Counted from the stretch's first letter, positions 36,669-45,557 are shown. The stretch is 64,000 nt of DNA from Halorhabdus utahensis DSM 12940 (GCF_000023945.1 NC_013158.1:1922001-1986000); one strand, 5' to 3'. The notes: generated by a model from the sequence alone, not told the origin. Program-made: numbers and translations.

Positions 36669-36774
36669 ACTGGGTCCTTGGGGCCCAGAGACATTCAAGG
36701 CACCGTTCTCGTCAGACGGACGGCAGACGCCCGGTGTTGTCCCGGGGCGATCCGTCTCGACCGTCTGGACACTG

Positions 36775-37566
36775 TCAGACTGTCGACAACGCGGCATCGA
36801 GCGCCGTACAGAACCGCTCGGACGTGGCACGTCCCAGCCCCGCGATACCGAGAGTCTCCCCGTGGGCGTCGCTCCCTCCGGTTGCAAGGAGATCGTGGGC
36901 CTCGATCGCGTCGTCGATCGGCGTTCGATCGACCGCCCTCTCGTAGGGATATTCCCGTTCGATCGCGTCGAGACTCCCAGCGTGCGCCAGCGCGGCGTCC
37001 GGATCGTCGTACCGGAGCGGGTGGGCGAGACCGACCAGCGCCGCGGCGTCGTCGAGTAGTTCCCGTCCGCGCTCGACGGTGGGGAGGTCCCTGGCGACGT
37101 AACAGGGTTGGTCCGTGCCGATGAGCTGATCGAAGGCGTCCTGGACTGTATAGTGGCCGTGACTGTCGGCGACTGCCTGCGCGATGTGCGGCCGGCCGAC
37201 ACCCGGGTGCACGTCGAGGCCGAGGTCGATCCCGAGACGGCCCTCGACACAGTCGACGATCTCCCGGGCACGCTCGATCCGGTCGCGCTGCAGGCGCTCG
37301 GTTTCCGCACGAAGCGCCGGCGTCGGATCGACGCCGTATCCGAGCAGATCCAGTTGCTGGTCGCCGGCGGTCACCCGGAGTTCGACCCCGGCGATCACCG
37401 TCACGCCATCGCGCTCGACGACCGGCGCATCGAAGGGGGGGAGGCGATCGTGATCCGTCACGGCGACGGCCCGCAGGTCGGCCGCCCGGGCCGCGTCGCT
37501 GACGGCGTCCGGCGGCAGGGTTCCGTCGGATCTGGTCGTGTGGACGTGCAGGTCAGCGACAATCAT
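36775..37566 (-). CDS. PHP-domain phosphoesterase
   Basis: 263 residues from ATG 37566, chosen because the PHP motif follows at once: MIVADLHVHTTRSDGTLPP (HxH). Other metal ligands are VTDHDRLPPFDAP, a Glu in VIAGVELRVTAG, VGLAHPLRYDD and TGGSDAHGE (about 230-238). This set matches the TrpH/RNase AM-type PHP family, phosphoesterases that act on nucleotides or RNA 5' ends in some members. The substrate is inferred only by family. It is divergent from the DUF6789-like gene across 319 bases. Confidence 0.85.
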   Translation of the reverse strand: MIVADLHVHTTRSDGTLPPDAVSDAARAADLRAVAVTDHDRLPPFDAPVVERDGVTVIAGVELRVTAGDQQLDLLGYGVDPTPALRAETERLQRDRIERAREIVDCVEGRLGIDLGLDVHPGVGRPHIAQAVADSHGHYTVQDAFDQLIGTDQPCYVARDLPTVERGRELLDDAAALVGLAHPLRYDDPDAALAHAGSLDAIEREYPYERAVDRTPIDDAIEAHDLLATGGSDAHGETLGIAGLGRATSERFCTALDAALSTV

Positions 37567-37885
37567 CGATGGTGGGTGGCTCCCTCGTCGCTCGTTCGGA
37601 ACACGTCCTGCCGTCTGGCATATCAAAACGTTGGTCCCCGTCGTACCTATCGTTTGGGTTCACGTTGACCGCCGGCCACATCTCACACCGGTTGTCGGTG
37701 GGCCGGAAGCTGCTGTTCCACCAGCGGCGACCCGGTCCCGAAAGCGGGATCGGATGCTTCGCGAACAACCGGCTGCTCTCACGCTGTCGAGGGGGATCCT
37801 GTTTTCCTATATGAATGTTGGGGGGACGTGGTTGCCGGTCACACAGGCTCCGTTCATATATCCACCAACGGGCGGATGATAACAT
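37567..37885. other. Divergent intergenic region (319 bases)
   Basis: It holds the promoters of the PHP gene and of the membrane-protein gene on its right. Near the right end is the TATA-like element at 37853. No gene is supported; short frames here lack motifs. Confidence 0.6.
37853..37862 (+). promoter_or_regulatory. TATA-like element, leaderless spacing
   Basis: TTCATATATCC sits about 25-30 bases before ATG 37886, the spacing expected for a leaderless haloarchaeal transcript of the membrane-protein gene. Confidence 0.5.
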
Positions 37886-38359
37886 ATGGCAACGGAAACA
37901 AGTCATACCGTGACGCGAGGCGTCCAGCCGACGAACGTGGTCAAAGGCGGTCTTGCCGGGATTGCCGGGGCACTCGTGATGGGTGCGTTGATGATCGTGA
38001 TGAACGAGGCCGTGATCGCCGTGGCGATCCCATCGCTGTACACGCTGGCTCCCCCACCGAGCGTTCCGCTTGGGATGGCAGTCCACGTGTTCCACGGCGC
38101 GATGCTGGGGCTTGCCTTCGCCGTCACCGTCGGCATGCTGGGAATGGACTCGAACGGCCAAGTCGTCGGCCTCGGGATCGCCTGGGGCGTGTTGACGTGG
38201 GTCGGCCTCGCCGCGCTCCTCATGCCCGTCTGGCTCAGTGCCGTCGGGTCGCCCGCCTCGCCGTCGTTCCCCAACTTCGCGATGCCGTCGTTGCTCTGGC
38301 ACGGTGTCTACGGGCTCGTGCTGGGCGTGGGCTACGCGGTGGCTGCGGACGGCAACTGA
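37886..38359 (+). CDS. Four-TM DUF6789-like membrane protein
   Basis: 157 residues with four hydrophobic helices (about 18-42, 62-82, 88-112 and 130-152). Landmarks are VVKGGLAGIAGALVMGALMI and, near the end, LLWHGVYGLVLGVGYA, with a conserved-looking His in AVHVFHGAMLG. This is the pattern of small haloarchaeal membrane proteins annotated DUF6789. No known activity. A good TATA-like element is just upstream. Confidence 0.6.
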   Translation: MATETSHTVTRGVQPTNVVKGGLAGIAGALVMGALMIVMNEAVIAVAIPSLYTLAPPPSVPLGMAVHVFHGAMLGLAFAVTVGMLGMDSNGQVVGLGIAWGVLTWVGLAALLMPVWLSAVGSPASPSFPNFAMPSLLWHGVYGLVLGVGYAVAADGN

Positions 38360-38384
38360 ACGCGGCTCGAACCCCGACGACGCG

Positions 38385-38903
38385 CTATTTTTGATAAATC
38401 TTCCACTGGGGAGTATCTGTGTCGACCTCCACCATCGCTTCGACCTTCTCGCGACTGATCGAATCGATGAGCGCGGTGGCGTCCTGGACCCAGTTTGCGA
38501 ACGCACCAGTAAGTCGCCGGGTCACCACATCCGCATCGTTGGGCGTGTAGACGTAGATCTGCCCCCCTTCTTCGAGGAGGCGTCGGTGCTTGTCGATGAC
38601 GCCCAACTCGACGAGGTGGTCGAGATGCCGGGCGACGACACTTCGGTCGTACCCGACGTCTTCGGCCAGGTCCGGCACGGTCAACTCGCCACCCTCCATG
38701 ACGCAGAGGCAGATATCCAGTTCCGTCTCGGACATGTCAAAGACTGTCCGCAGCAATTCATCGAGAGAGGGCTCCTCGACGCTCACCTGTTCTTCCTCGA
38801 CCGGTTGCATCGGGCCATCACAGCAACTGATCTCCCCGTCGCCGAACCCGAGGTTCCCGCAGGTCTCACATTCGAACAGCGTGGCATCTGACGGCGGACT
38901 CAT
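38385..38903 (-). CDS. Zinc-ribbon plus winged-helix transcriptional regulator
   Basis: 172 residues. The N-terminus carries a short zinc ribbon (FECETCGNLGFGDGEISCC, about 10-28). A TrmB/ArsR-like winged helix follows: MSETELDICLCVMEGGELTV, AEDVGYDRSVVARHLDHLVE (recognition helix) and LLEEGGQIYVYTPND as the wing. The C-terminal ~50 residues are helical. Probably a DNA-binding regulator; the ligand and targets are unknown. It converges on the membrane-protein gene with about 25 bases between stops. Confidence 0.75.
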   Translation of the reverse strand: MSPPSDATLFECETCGNLGFGDGEISCCDGPMQPVEEEQVSVEEPSLDELLRTVFDMSETELDICLCVMEGGELTVPDLAEDVGYDRSVVARHLDHLVELGVIDKHRRLLEEGGQIYVYTPNDADVVTRRLTGAFANWVQDATALIDSISREKVEAMVEVDTDTPQWKIYQK

Positions 38904-39103
38904 TTGGCTGTGGTATGGGATGTGATTACAAAAGTTACAGGTCGATGGATGGGGTTGTGGGGTATTGATCGTTCGTCCGCTGGCAGCTGGACGGAAGCGC
39001 TACGATCGGTGCAACCGCTGGTCGAGAGCAATCGCGACAAGGAGAAGCGTGGGTGTCCGCCCCGCCCTGTCCTCACCCGCCGACACCGGACGCCCGGCGT
39101 GCC

Positions 39104-39517
39104 CTACGGGGATGACGCCCGATCATCCGACCGCAGGTTTGTGATCTCGATTTCGTCTTCGAGGACAGGCGTCACGAAATCCGAGTCCGCAACGACGAGA
39201 TGGTCGCCAGTTGATCGAGCAGTGGCGGCGATGAGCAAGTCCCGAACCGGCCGTGGATTGCCGTTGTCGTAGTGCCGGTTTTGCAACCTGAGCGCTTCGA
39301 GGGCGATTGATTCGGTGAGGTCGATCGCGGTCACACCACCAAAATCCTGGCGGAGCGCGTACACATCGGCATCTCCCTGGCCGAGATACCCTTCGATCAC
39401 TTCGAAAACGCAAATTGTTGAAGTGACGTACGGCTCGCCTTCAGATTCGACGAACTCCACGACATCGTCATCGCCGGCCAGCATATCGGCGATCACTGAG
39501 GAATCCAGAAACGTCAT
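39104..39517 (-). CDS. vapC: VapC-type PIN ribonuclease toxin
   Basis: 137 residues. PIN acidic residues are in MTFLDSSVIADMLAG (Asp 5), TSTICVFEVIEGYLG (Glu near 39), RPVRDLLIAATARSTG (Asp near 93) and VVADSDF (Asp near 111). It follows vapB with a TGATG overlap. VapC toxins cleave tRNA or rRNA and are silenced by VapB. The order antitoxin-toxin and the sizes are textbook. It lies at the left border of the AT-rich insert. Confidence 0.9.
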   Translation of the reverse strand: MTFLDSSVIADMLAGDDDVVEFVESEGEPYVTSTICVFEVIEGYLGQGDADVYALRQDFGGVTAIDLTESIALEALRLQNRHYDNGNPRPVRDLLIAATARSTGDHLVVADSDFVTPVLEDEIEITNLRSDDRASSP

Positions 39518-39720
39518 CGATCGAGCCCGAAACTCTCCCGCGACCGATCGATCGACTCCCGGACTGCCTCGGCGTCCTTGTCACTCCAGGCCCCCACGCG
39601 AATCGGTTCGTCCTCACCGGCCAGTCGTGTGAGAAACTCGTCCCAGGTTTCGTCGCTCCGCTTGAGGCGACTGAGACGGTCTTTCGTCTCTGAATTGATC
39701 GGGATTGACGTCCTGCTCAT
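39514..39720 (-). CDS. vapB: VapB-type antitoxin
   Basis: 68 residues. The N-terminal ribbon-helix-helix-like MSRTSIPINSETKDRLSRLK is followed by ETWDEFLTRLAGEDEP and a C-terminal tail (ESIDRSRESFGLDR) that should wrap the toxin. It probably also represses its own promoter, as VapB family members do. The stop overlaps vapC. Confidence 0.85.
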   Translation of the reverse strand: MSRTSIPINSETKDRLSRLKRSDETWDEFLTRLAGEDEPIRVGAWSDKDAEAVRESIDRSRESFGLDR

Positions 39721-39906
39721 GTGAATTTATTTTGAATGCAGAAAGGTAATGGTTTCGCCGGTCACAATCGTCCCACGTTCTCGCCGTTGTGCCTCAGTCG
39801 TGTGCGTCCCGCGGTAGTGATCTGCAACTGTGTCGAGGTCACCTTGTCCTATTGACTCGGCAAGCCTGACAAAACCGCATCGACTGAGGGAGGATCTTCG
39901 GCCCCG

Positions 39907-40092
39907 TCACGCCGGAAGAAGAGTAAATGCGGCAGCTATTGAAAAGAACGCAGTTTTCTGATGCTTCTTAACTTTCTCTTCTTCACAGTGGTCTCTTGTG
40001 TGCCCTAATAGATAATTTAATAGAATTGAACTGGCCGCAAATACGGCAGCAATGACTCCAATAAACCCAGTTGCTATACCTGTACTTGGCAC
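39907..40092 (-). CDS. Small two-TM membrane protein in AT-rich insert
   Basis: 61 residues: a hydrophobic helix TGFIGVIAAVFAASSILLNY (about 8-27), a charged loop HTRDHCEEEKVKKHQK, and a second hydrophobic segment AFFSIAAAFTLLPA at the end. AT content and codon use differ strongly from the chromosome. It follows the 181-residue membrane-protein gene by about 100 bases on the same strand, so a two-gene unit is likely. Function unknown. Confidence 0.5.
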   Translation of the reverse strand: MPSTGIATGFIGVIAAVFAASSILLNYLLGHTRDHCEEEKVKKHQKTAFFSIAAAFTLLPA

Positions 40093-40192
40093 AGGAGAAC
40101 ATCTGCCCTATTATTTTGCTCTTTTGCCGTCTATAAATCCGATTCGGGGCTGAGAACCGGACAATTAGAAGAGATGCTTGGTAAGTGATGAC

Positions 40193-40738
40193 TCAATTAT
40201 AGGGCGGTAGAAAGTCAGTGGGACTTAGATTCTCGTTGTGTTGGGCCTCTTGATGAATAATATACATACCAGCATCGAATCCTCTTGGATGGAGTCTCAT
40301 AATCCCCATCAGTAAAGGCATCAAGTAGGGTGTGACGGGATTTTTCGCCACCCCTCGATTCCATGCAAGCATGAATGTGAGGTCACGTGAAGTATACCTC
40401 GATTCTGGACGCTTATATGAGAGAACACCTACAGACGTAGATCTAATAAGGGAAAATACCGTTAGAAGAATACCCAATATTGTGAGAAGACACGACAATT
40501 GATATCCAAGAAAGAGTGTGGCTACAGAAAGTGCAATTCCAATCTCCGTCTGCCAAGAAGCCATCGCGTCCTCTCGTGATTGTTTGATTTCTCTTTTGAG
40601 TTCAGTTGTTGGCTTATTTAGTGAGGGTATTTTCCCCGAATCAATCATAATATTGCGTATTTTTTCTCTGAAATCCTTGATATCTTGTGATAGGCCGGTC
40701 TTCTCGAAAAAGTTCTCAATATATCGGTCAATAATCAT
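40193..40738 (-). CDS. Membrane protein of unknown function in AT-rich insert
   Basis: 181 residues. The N-terminal ~65 are charged and coiled-coil-like (IENFFEKTGLSQDIKDFREK). Two hydrophobic helices follow at about 68-85 and 86-105 (IGIALSVATLFLGYQL, then LLTILGILLTVFSLI), then a soluble C-terminal part with YTSRDLTFMLAWNRGVAKNP and a His-rich end (IIHQEAQHNENL). Codon use is AT-rich, unlike its neighbours, pointing to recent transfer. The upstream 100 bases are almost pure A and T and must hold its promoter. No family recognised. Confidence 0.6.
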   Translation of the reverse strand: MIIDRYIENFFEKTGLSQDIKDFREKIRNIMIDSGKIPSLNKPTTELKREIKQSREDAMASWQTEIGIALSVATLFLGYQLSCLLTILGILLTVFSLIRSTSVGVLSYKRPESRYTSRDLTFMLAWNRGVAKNPVTPYLMPLLMGIMRLHPRGFDAGMYIIHQEAQHNENLSPTDFLPPYN

Positions 40739-40776
40739 TCTATCATCGATCCCTTTTCGACCGGACGAGATATGAA

Positions 40777-40861
40777 TATATGGGGAAACCGTGACTAATA
40801 ATTAACTAACTAATTTATTTCATATATTTATATATTAAAATAATTAAAGTATAAACCGTAA
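40777..40861. promoter_or_regulatory. Extremely AT-rich promoter-like tract
   Basis: Within about 85 bases there are repeated TAATTAACTAACTAATTTAT and ATATTTATATATTAAAA stretches, the most AT-rich spot in the window. It lies just upstream of the 181-residue gene on the minus strand and ends where the truncated pseudogene begins. It contains several possible TATA elements and could also be an insertion boundary. Confidence 0.4.
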
Positions 40862-41160
40862 ATACCACAGGTTGAATTTGGAAGCAAAACTGTCCCCGAC
40901 AGCTACCGTGAGGACCACCCCGACCACATCTGTCCCGACGACGACGCTCGATTGAAAACGGTCACGTTCACCGACGACGTACCGGAGTGGCTGCTCGATC
41001 AGGCCGAACGCGCCGAACGTGAAACGTCGACCGGCAGGTTGGGCTCTCCGGCGGCGAGAAAGATGCGATCGACTTCTCGGAGAGGAACGCTTCGAACCCT
41101 TACGCCTAGACGGTGAAGGCCATGACTTGTGACGAGGGCGTTGACGACTGGATTAGTTGA
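40862..41160 (+). pseudogene. Truncated, frameshifted small haloarchaeal gene
   Basis: The frame starts abruptly after the AT-rich tract with VEFGSKTVPDSYREDHPDHI and FTDDVPEWLLDQAERAER. A frame change near 41035 then continues as VGLSGGEKDAIDFSERNASN, an in-frame TAG after NPYA, then VKAMTCDEGVDDWIS and a stop at about 41160. GC is high again. The pieces read as one protein with lost N-terminus, one frameshift and one stop. I do not know its family name. The truncation point coincides with the edge of the AT-rich insert. Confidence 0.65.
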
Positions 41161-41251
41161 GCGTACGCGCGAGTGAAGCGAGCGCGTTTCACTGCGAGCG
41201 AGCCGTCGGCTCGCGAGCAGGACGTTTTTCGCCCACGTTTTTACAAGGAGT

Positions 41252-41270
41252 GGTGCGCCGCAGGCGCACC
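41252..41270. terminator. Perfect 8-bp hairpin near tRNA-Pro
   Basis: GGTGCGCC and GGCGCACC form a perfect 8-bp stem with a 3-base GCA loop, about 20 bases past the 3' end of tRNA-Pro and preceded by TTTTTACAAGG. On the minus strand, which carries the tRNA, it could help end transcription. Confidence 0.35.
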
Positions 41271-41291
41271 CGACGCCGTAAAAAGGTGGTA

Positions 41292-41364
41292 TGGGACCGC
41301 TCGGATTTGAACCGAGGTCAACGGCACCCAAGGCCGCAAGGATACCAAGCTACCCCACGGTCCC
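41292..41364 (-). tRNA. tRNA-Pro (TGG)
   Basis: 73 bases, no intron. The acceptor GGGACCG pairs perfectly with CGGTCCC and the discriminator is A. The anticodon stem GCGGC/GCCGT (one G-U pair) closes the loop CTTGGGT, giving anticodon TGG. The T-arm is CTCGGTTCAAATCCGAG. The 3' end points left, toward the truncated pseudogene and the AT-rich insert. CCA is not encoded. Confidence 0.92.
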
Positions 41365-41622
41365 GTATGAACCTCTTACGACGACGCGAGGTAAAGCGTT
41401 TCGTTCGAAATATTGCCAGAGTCGAGACCACTGGAGACAGCGTGAAAGCCTCACCCACATCAGCTGCCCGACCAGGAGACACGAGTGGGCTGAAGGGGGT
41501 GACCCTCCTGACTCGAATGGTCCGGGGCTTTCACGTTGTTTCCACCGACAGTCACCCCGTTCAATCCCTCTCCCGATCTCACTGGCCGGAAAGCACATAC
41601 ACCCACGGCAAGATGTACAGGT

Positions 41623-41901
41623 ATGGTAACAGGTATCGAAGTCACGGCGCTGTTGATCGTCCTCGGCGTCGTCTTCGGCGCGTACTGGATCGTCAAGGCG
41701 ATCAAACCGTTCGTCTGGAACGCGGTGATCGGCCTCGTCGTGTTCTTCGTCGCCGAGATGGCCTTCGGACTGGAGGTGGCGATCTCACCGCTGGTACTCT
41801 TGATCGTCGCCATCGGGGGCTTGCCCGGCGCGATCGTCGTGATCTTGCTCTCGGTGCTGGAGGTCGCGTTCGTCCCCGCCGTGATCATCGCGGCATTCTG
41901 A
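41623..41901 (+). CDS. BofA-family membrane protein
   Basis: 92 residues from ATG 41623, almost entirely hydrophobic with three helices: about 4-22, 27-50 and 55-88. Features are IVKAIKPFVWNAVIGLVVFF and a Gly-rich LLIVAIGGLPGAIVVILLSV, the pattern of BofA (pro-sigmaK processing inhibitor) family proteins in haloarchaea. Archaea have no sigma-K, so the bacterial role does not transfer; a membrane-protease modulator is possible. A longer in-frame start upstream is unlikely, as it would add a non-hydrophobic leader. Confidence 0.75.
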   Translation: MVTGIEVTALLIVLGVVFGAYWIVKAIKPFVWNAVIGLVVFFVAEMAFGLEVAISPLVLLIVAIGGLPGAIVVILLSVLEVAFVPAVIIAAF

Positions 41902-41957
41902 CCTGCTCATCTCGAGCGCTCGTAACAGGTAGCGGACTGAGTTGTCTGTGGATCCCA

Positions 41958-42398
41958 TCAATCCATCGTCACGTGTTGACAACCCGCTTCCATTCGGATT
42001 CCGGGCGAGCCGTCGGTCCCGTTCTCGACCCATAGCTCGATGCCCGCGCGATTCGGGTCATCGCAGGGCAACTCGGCTTGCTCAAAGCCGGGCCAGTCAC
42101 GTTCGAACCGGGTTCCATCGACGGACACGATGACTGTCTCGGGATCGGTCGATGGCGAAAACGGGACGTTCTCGTCGGCTTCGTTGCTATCCGAGAGACG
42201 GTACTCCTTCTCGAAGAGGATGTCCTTGCTCTCACTTCGGATCGTCACGCTGACGTCGTGGCTCTTCTCGCGTTCACCCAGATAGACAGTCACCCAGTGA
42301 GCCGGGTCCGAGGATGACGCCTGTGTGAGACAGCCACTGAGGATCGCCAGCGCTGCACTCGCACTACCGAGAAACGTTCGCCGAGTACTGGAGGGCAT
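41958..42398 (-). CDS. Predicted Tat lipoprotein of unknown function
   Basis: 146 residues. The N-terminus MPSSTRRTFLGSASAALAIL has a twin-arginine motif and is followed by LSGC, a lipobox, so it is probably exported folded and lipid-anchored at Cys 22. The mature part is a small beta-rich domain (VTVYLGEREKSHDVSVTIRS, VIVSVDGTRFERDW) ending in CQHVTMD. Two further cysteines (PCDD, GCQH) could form a disulfide. No functional family recognised. Confidence 0.7.
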   Translation of the reverse strand: MPSSTRRTFLGSASAALAILSGCLTQASSSDPAHWVTVYLGEREKSHDVSVTIRSESKDILFEKEYRLSDSNEADENVPFSPSTDPETVIVSVDGTRFERDWPGFEQAELPCDDPNRAGIELWVENGTDGSPGIRMEAGCQHVTMD

Positions 42399-42530
42399 CG
42401 GGGGAACTTTCAGGAGTGATTTCCCTTACTGGTTACTATGAATACTATATAGATATCCATACACACTGGCGTCGTTGCCTCCCGATTCCGTTGTAATCCA
42501 CCATTCCCCTTTTGACATCCTCCATCGACG

Positions 42531-44402
42531 TTACAGTCCCCAGAAAAGGGCGATGCCGAGCGTCGTGACGACGGCGAAGATCGCTTGCAGGGGCGCACCG
42601 GCCTTGACGTAGTCCATGAACTCGTAGCCGCCGGGCCCGTAGACGAAGAGGTTCGTCTGGTAGCCGATGGGTGTCATGAACGCCGTCGAGGCGGCGAAGG
42701 TCACCGAGAGCACGAACGAGAAGGGATTGGCTCCGAGCGCGACGGCCGCCTCGACGGCGACGGGGATCATCAACACCACGCTCGCGTTGTTCGAAATGAT
42801 GTTTGTCAGCAGTGCCGTCACGACGTACATCAACCCGAGGACGACGATGGGCGGCAGCGAGGGGGCAACGGCGACGATCCCGTCGGCGAGCAGCGCCGCG
42901 CCGCCGGTCACCTCCAGGGCGATCCCGAGGGGAATGACGCCCGCGAGCAAGAAGATGACGTCCCACTCGACGGCATCGTACATCTCGGCGGGTTTCAGAC
43001 AGCCGGTGAGTACCATCCCGAGCGCGCCAGCCAGCGCCGCCACGGCGATGTTGATCGGGGTCAGTGCCGCCAGGCCGACGACGGCGGCGACGATCCCGAT
43101 GGCGACGGGGATCTTCGACTCGCGGTAGTCGGGTCGGTCGACCTCCTGGGCGACGATGAAGTTGCGGTTGTTGTTGAGGCGGTCGATGCTGTCGGTCGCC
43201 CCCTGGACGAGCAGGGTGTCGCCGACCCGGAGTCGCGTTCGATCCATCCGGTCGCGGATGACGGCCCCGCCGCGGCGCAGGGCGAGCACGGTCGTGTCGT
43301 AGCGTTGCCGGAAGTTCGCGCTCGCGAGCGTTTCGCCGACCAGGAACGATCCGGGGGCGACGACGACCTCGACCAGGTTGTGGCCTTCCTCGGGGGCCTC
43401 CAATTCGGTGTCAGTGACGGCCACGTCGCCCAGCAGGTCGAACCCGTCGACGTCCATGAGCTCCACGAGGGTGTCCCGATCGGTCCGGAGCGCGAAGACG
43501 TCGCCGGCCTGGATCACCTTCTGGCCCAGTGGCTCCAGAAAGACCGCGTCCTCCCGGATCAACTGGACGACGTCGACATCGAAGTCCGTGCCCTCGAGGG
43601 CCTCACCGACGCGCTGGCCGACGACCGGCGAATCATCGCGGACGACGACCTCGGTCAGGTATTCGGCCATGTCGTACTCGCTGGTGAGGTCCTCGGCGGG
43701 TTTGATCCGGGCTGGGACGAGTTGTCGCCCGATCGTCATGAGATACACCAGCCCGACGGCCATCATGATCACGCCGAGGTGGGTAAACTCGAACATCGAG
43801 AAGGCGTGAAGCTCCGGAATGCCGAGATCGCGGCCCAGCCGGGCCGAGAGGTCGCTGGCGAGGATGTTCGTCGAGGTCCCGATCAGCGTGAGCGTCCCGC
43901 CGAACATCGAGGCATACGACAGCGGCAGGAGGAGCTTCGAGGGCGAGGTCTTGCCTTTCTCGGCGAGATCAGTCACCATCGGCAGGAGGATGGCGACCGC
44001 GGCGGTGTTGTTGATGAACCCCGAGATCGGGCTGACGATCCCGACGGTCGCGCCCAACTGGCGGGTTTCGTCCTCGCCGGTGAACGCCCCGACTTTCCGG
44101 CCGAGGATCTGGATCACGCCGGTCCGTCGGACGCCGGCGCTGAGGATGAACATCGCCAGCACGGTGATCGTCGCGACGCTGGCGAATCCTGAGAGCCCGC
44201 GCTCGACGGCCGTCACCTCGCTGCCCGGCGCGCGCAGGACGTACACGGCCGACTCGAGGACGCCCCACTCGACGAGCATCGTCGAGACGGGTTCGACGAC
44301 CAGCAGTGCGATCATGATCCCGATGGCGGTGACGTCGACCGGGACGGCCTCCGTGGCGAACAACACGAGTGCAGCGAGGATGATCGCGAAGACGATCACC
44401 AT
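42531..44402 (-). CDS. SLC13/DASS-type transporter with two RCK_C domains
   Basis: 623 residues from ATG 44402 (MVIVFAIILAALVLF); frames starting further upstream add a non-hydrophobic leader. About a dozen TM helices flank a central soluble part (about 210-390) with two TrkA_C/RCK_C domains (FLEPLGQKVIQAGDVFALRT and FLVGETLASANFRQRYDT). DASS signatures are ISGFINNTAAVAILLPMVTD and LTNIISNNASVVLMIPVAVE. Likely a sodium-driven anion or dicarboxylate/sulfate carrier gated by a ligand at the RCK_C domains. Its first ~65 codons are copied in the pseudogene at 52207-52406. Divergent from moxR by 186 bases. Confidence 0.88.
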   Translation of the reverse strand: MVIVFAIILAALVLFATEAVPVDVTAIGIMIALLVVEPVSTMLVEWGVLESAVYVLRAPGSEVTAVERGLSGFASVATITVLAMFILSAGVRRTGVIQILGRKVGAFTGEDETRQLGATVGIVSPISGFINNTAAVAILLPMVTDLAEKGKTSPSKLLLPLSYASMFGGTLTLIGTSTNILASDLSARLGRDLGIPELHAFSMFEFTHLGVIMMAVGLVYLMTIGRQLVPARIKPAEDLTSEYDMAEYLTEVVVRDDSPVVGQRVGEALEGTDFDVDVVQLIREDAVFLEPLGQKVIQAGDVFALRTDRDTLVELMDVDGFDLLGDVAVTDTELEAPEEGHNLVEVVVAPGSFLVGETLASANFRQRYDTTVLALRRGGAVIRDRMDRTRLRVGDTLLVQGATDSIDRLNNNRNFIVAQEVDRPDYRESKIPVAIGIVAAVVGLAALTPINIAVAALAGALGMVLTGCLKPAEMYDAVEWDVIFLLAGVIPLGIALEVTGGAALLADGIVAVAPSLPPIVVLGLMYVVTALLTNIISNNASVVLMIPVAVEAAVALGANPFSFVLSVTFAASTAFMTPIGYQTNLFVYGPGGYEFMDYVKAGAPLQAIFAVVTTLGIALFWGL

Positions 44403-44557
44403 CCCGGGATCTAGCCCACCTAGCACGTCCGTCACACAGTCGTCGGTGGACAAAAATCCATCTGCCGACGACCTCAGTTCTGATCCCACACCGGGTTGGC
44501 GTCCGCAATCGCCGGGATGTCGAGACAGCGACGTCAGATCCTGTTCGCAATCAGGAA

Positions 44558-44566
44558 CTTTATGTC
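44558..44566 (+). promoter_or_regulatory. TATA-like element for moxR
   Basis: ACTTTATG about 26 bases before ATG 44589, consistent with a leaderless moxR transcript and with choosing that ATG over the in-frame start at 44496. Confidence 0.45.
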
Positions 44567-44588
44567 GTCGTGGCGAGGCGACACACGC

Positions 44589-45557
44589 ATGGCAGTCCCC
44601 GACACCGCAGAGACGGTCCAGGCGGTCATCGACGAGATCCGCTCGGCCGTCATCGCCGACCCGACGGTCCTCGAAGAGATCACGGCCGGGATCCTGGCTC
44701 GTGGACACATCCTCTTAGAAGACGTGCCCGGGACCGGCAAGACACTGACAGCGCGGTCGTTCGCGACGGCGCTGGGCCTTGAGTTCTCCCGGATCCAGTT
44801 CACGCCGGATCTGATGCCGTCCGACATCACTGGGTCGTACATCTTCCAGGAGGGCACAGAAGAGTTCCACTTCACTCCGGGCCCCGTGTTCGGCAACGTC
44901 GTCCTCGCCGACGAGATCAACCGCGCGCCACCGAAGACACAGTCGGCGCTGCTGGAGGCGATGGCGGAGGGCCAGGTGACGGTCGACGGCGAAACCCACG
45001 CCCTCCCGGAGCCGTTCGTCGTCATCGCGACCCAGAACCCCGTCGAACAGGAGGGGACCTTCGAACTCCCCGAGGCCCAGCGCGACCGCTTCATGATCAA
45101 GACCTCGCTTGGCTACCCTGACGCCGACGGGACCCGCGAGTTGATCGACCGCCGCGCGGATCGGGATCACCCGGATCCGACGGTCGAGCGCGTCGCGGAC
45201 CGAACGGACGTCCTTGACTTCCAGCAGGAACCAGAGACGATCACCGTCGAGGATCCGGTGCGGGATTACATCGCCGACCTCTGCCGGGCGACCCGGACGG
45301 ACGGACGTGTCGAGGTCGGCGTCTCCCCGCGGGGTGTCCAGCGACTGTTCGAAGCCGCTCGCGCCCGGGCCGTCATCGACGGCCGGGAGTTCGTCGTCCC
45401 CGACGACGTTCGCCGGATCGCGCCGCCCGTCCTCGCCCATCGCCTCGTCCTGACGCCGGAGGCGAGCGTCGAAGGCGTTTCCCGACGCTCCATCGTCGAG
45501 TCGGTCCTCGATCGCGTCTCGGTGCCGGCGATGGAGGAGCCCCCCGCCGAACAGTAG
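44589..45557 (+). CDS. moxR: MoxR-family AAA+ ATPase
   Basis: 322 residues. Walker A is LLEDVPGTGKTLTARSFATA (about 39-58). Other motifs are TPDLMPSDITGSYIF, Walker B VVLADEINRAPPKTQSALLE (about 101-120), FVVIATQNPVEQEGTFELPE (sensor 1) and an arginine-finger AQRDRFM. MoxR proteins act as chaperones with DUF58 and membrane partners to activate or assemble exported or metal proteins. Usually it heads the same operon as DUF58; here it faces that operon, tail to tail with 22 bases between stops. Its last codons lie in a 22-base direct repeat shared with the neighbour. Confidence 0.93.
   Translation: MAVPDTAETVQAVIDEIRSAVIADPTVLEEITAGILARGHILLEDVPGTGKTLTARSFATALGLEFSRIQFTPDLMPSDITGSYIFQEGTEEFHFTPGPVFGNVVLADEINRAPPKTQSALLEAMAEGQVTVDGETHALPEPFVVIATQNPVEQEGTFELPEAQRDRFMIKTSLGYPDADGTRELIDRRADRDHPDPTVERVADRTDVLDFQQEPETITVEDPVRDYIADLCRATRTDGRVEVGVSPRGVQRLFEAARARAVIDGREFVVPDDVRRIAPPVLAHRLVLTPEASVEGVSRRSIVESVLDRVSVPAMEEPPAEQ

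Noticed and set aside
42585-44192. Plus-strand frame of 535 codons across the SLC13 gene
   Set aside because: Asp/Gly/His-rich translation typical of a GC-rich shadow; the minus strand has clear transporter helices.
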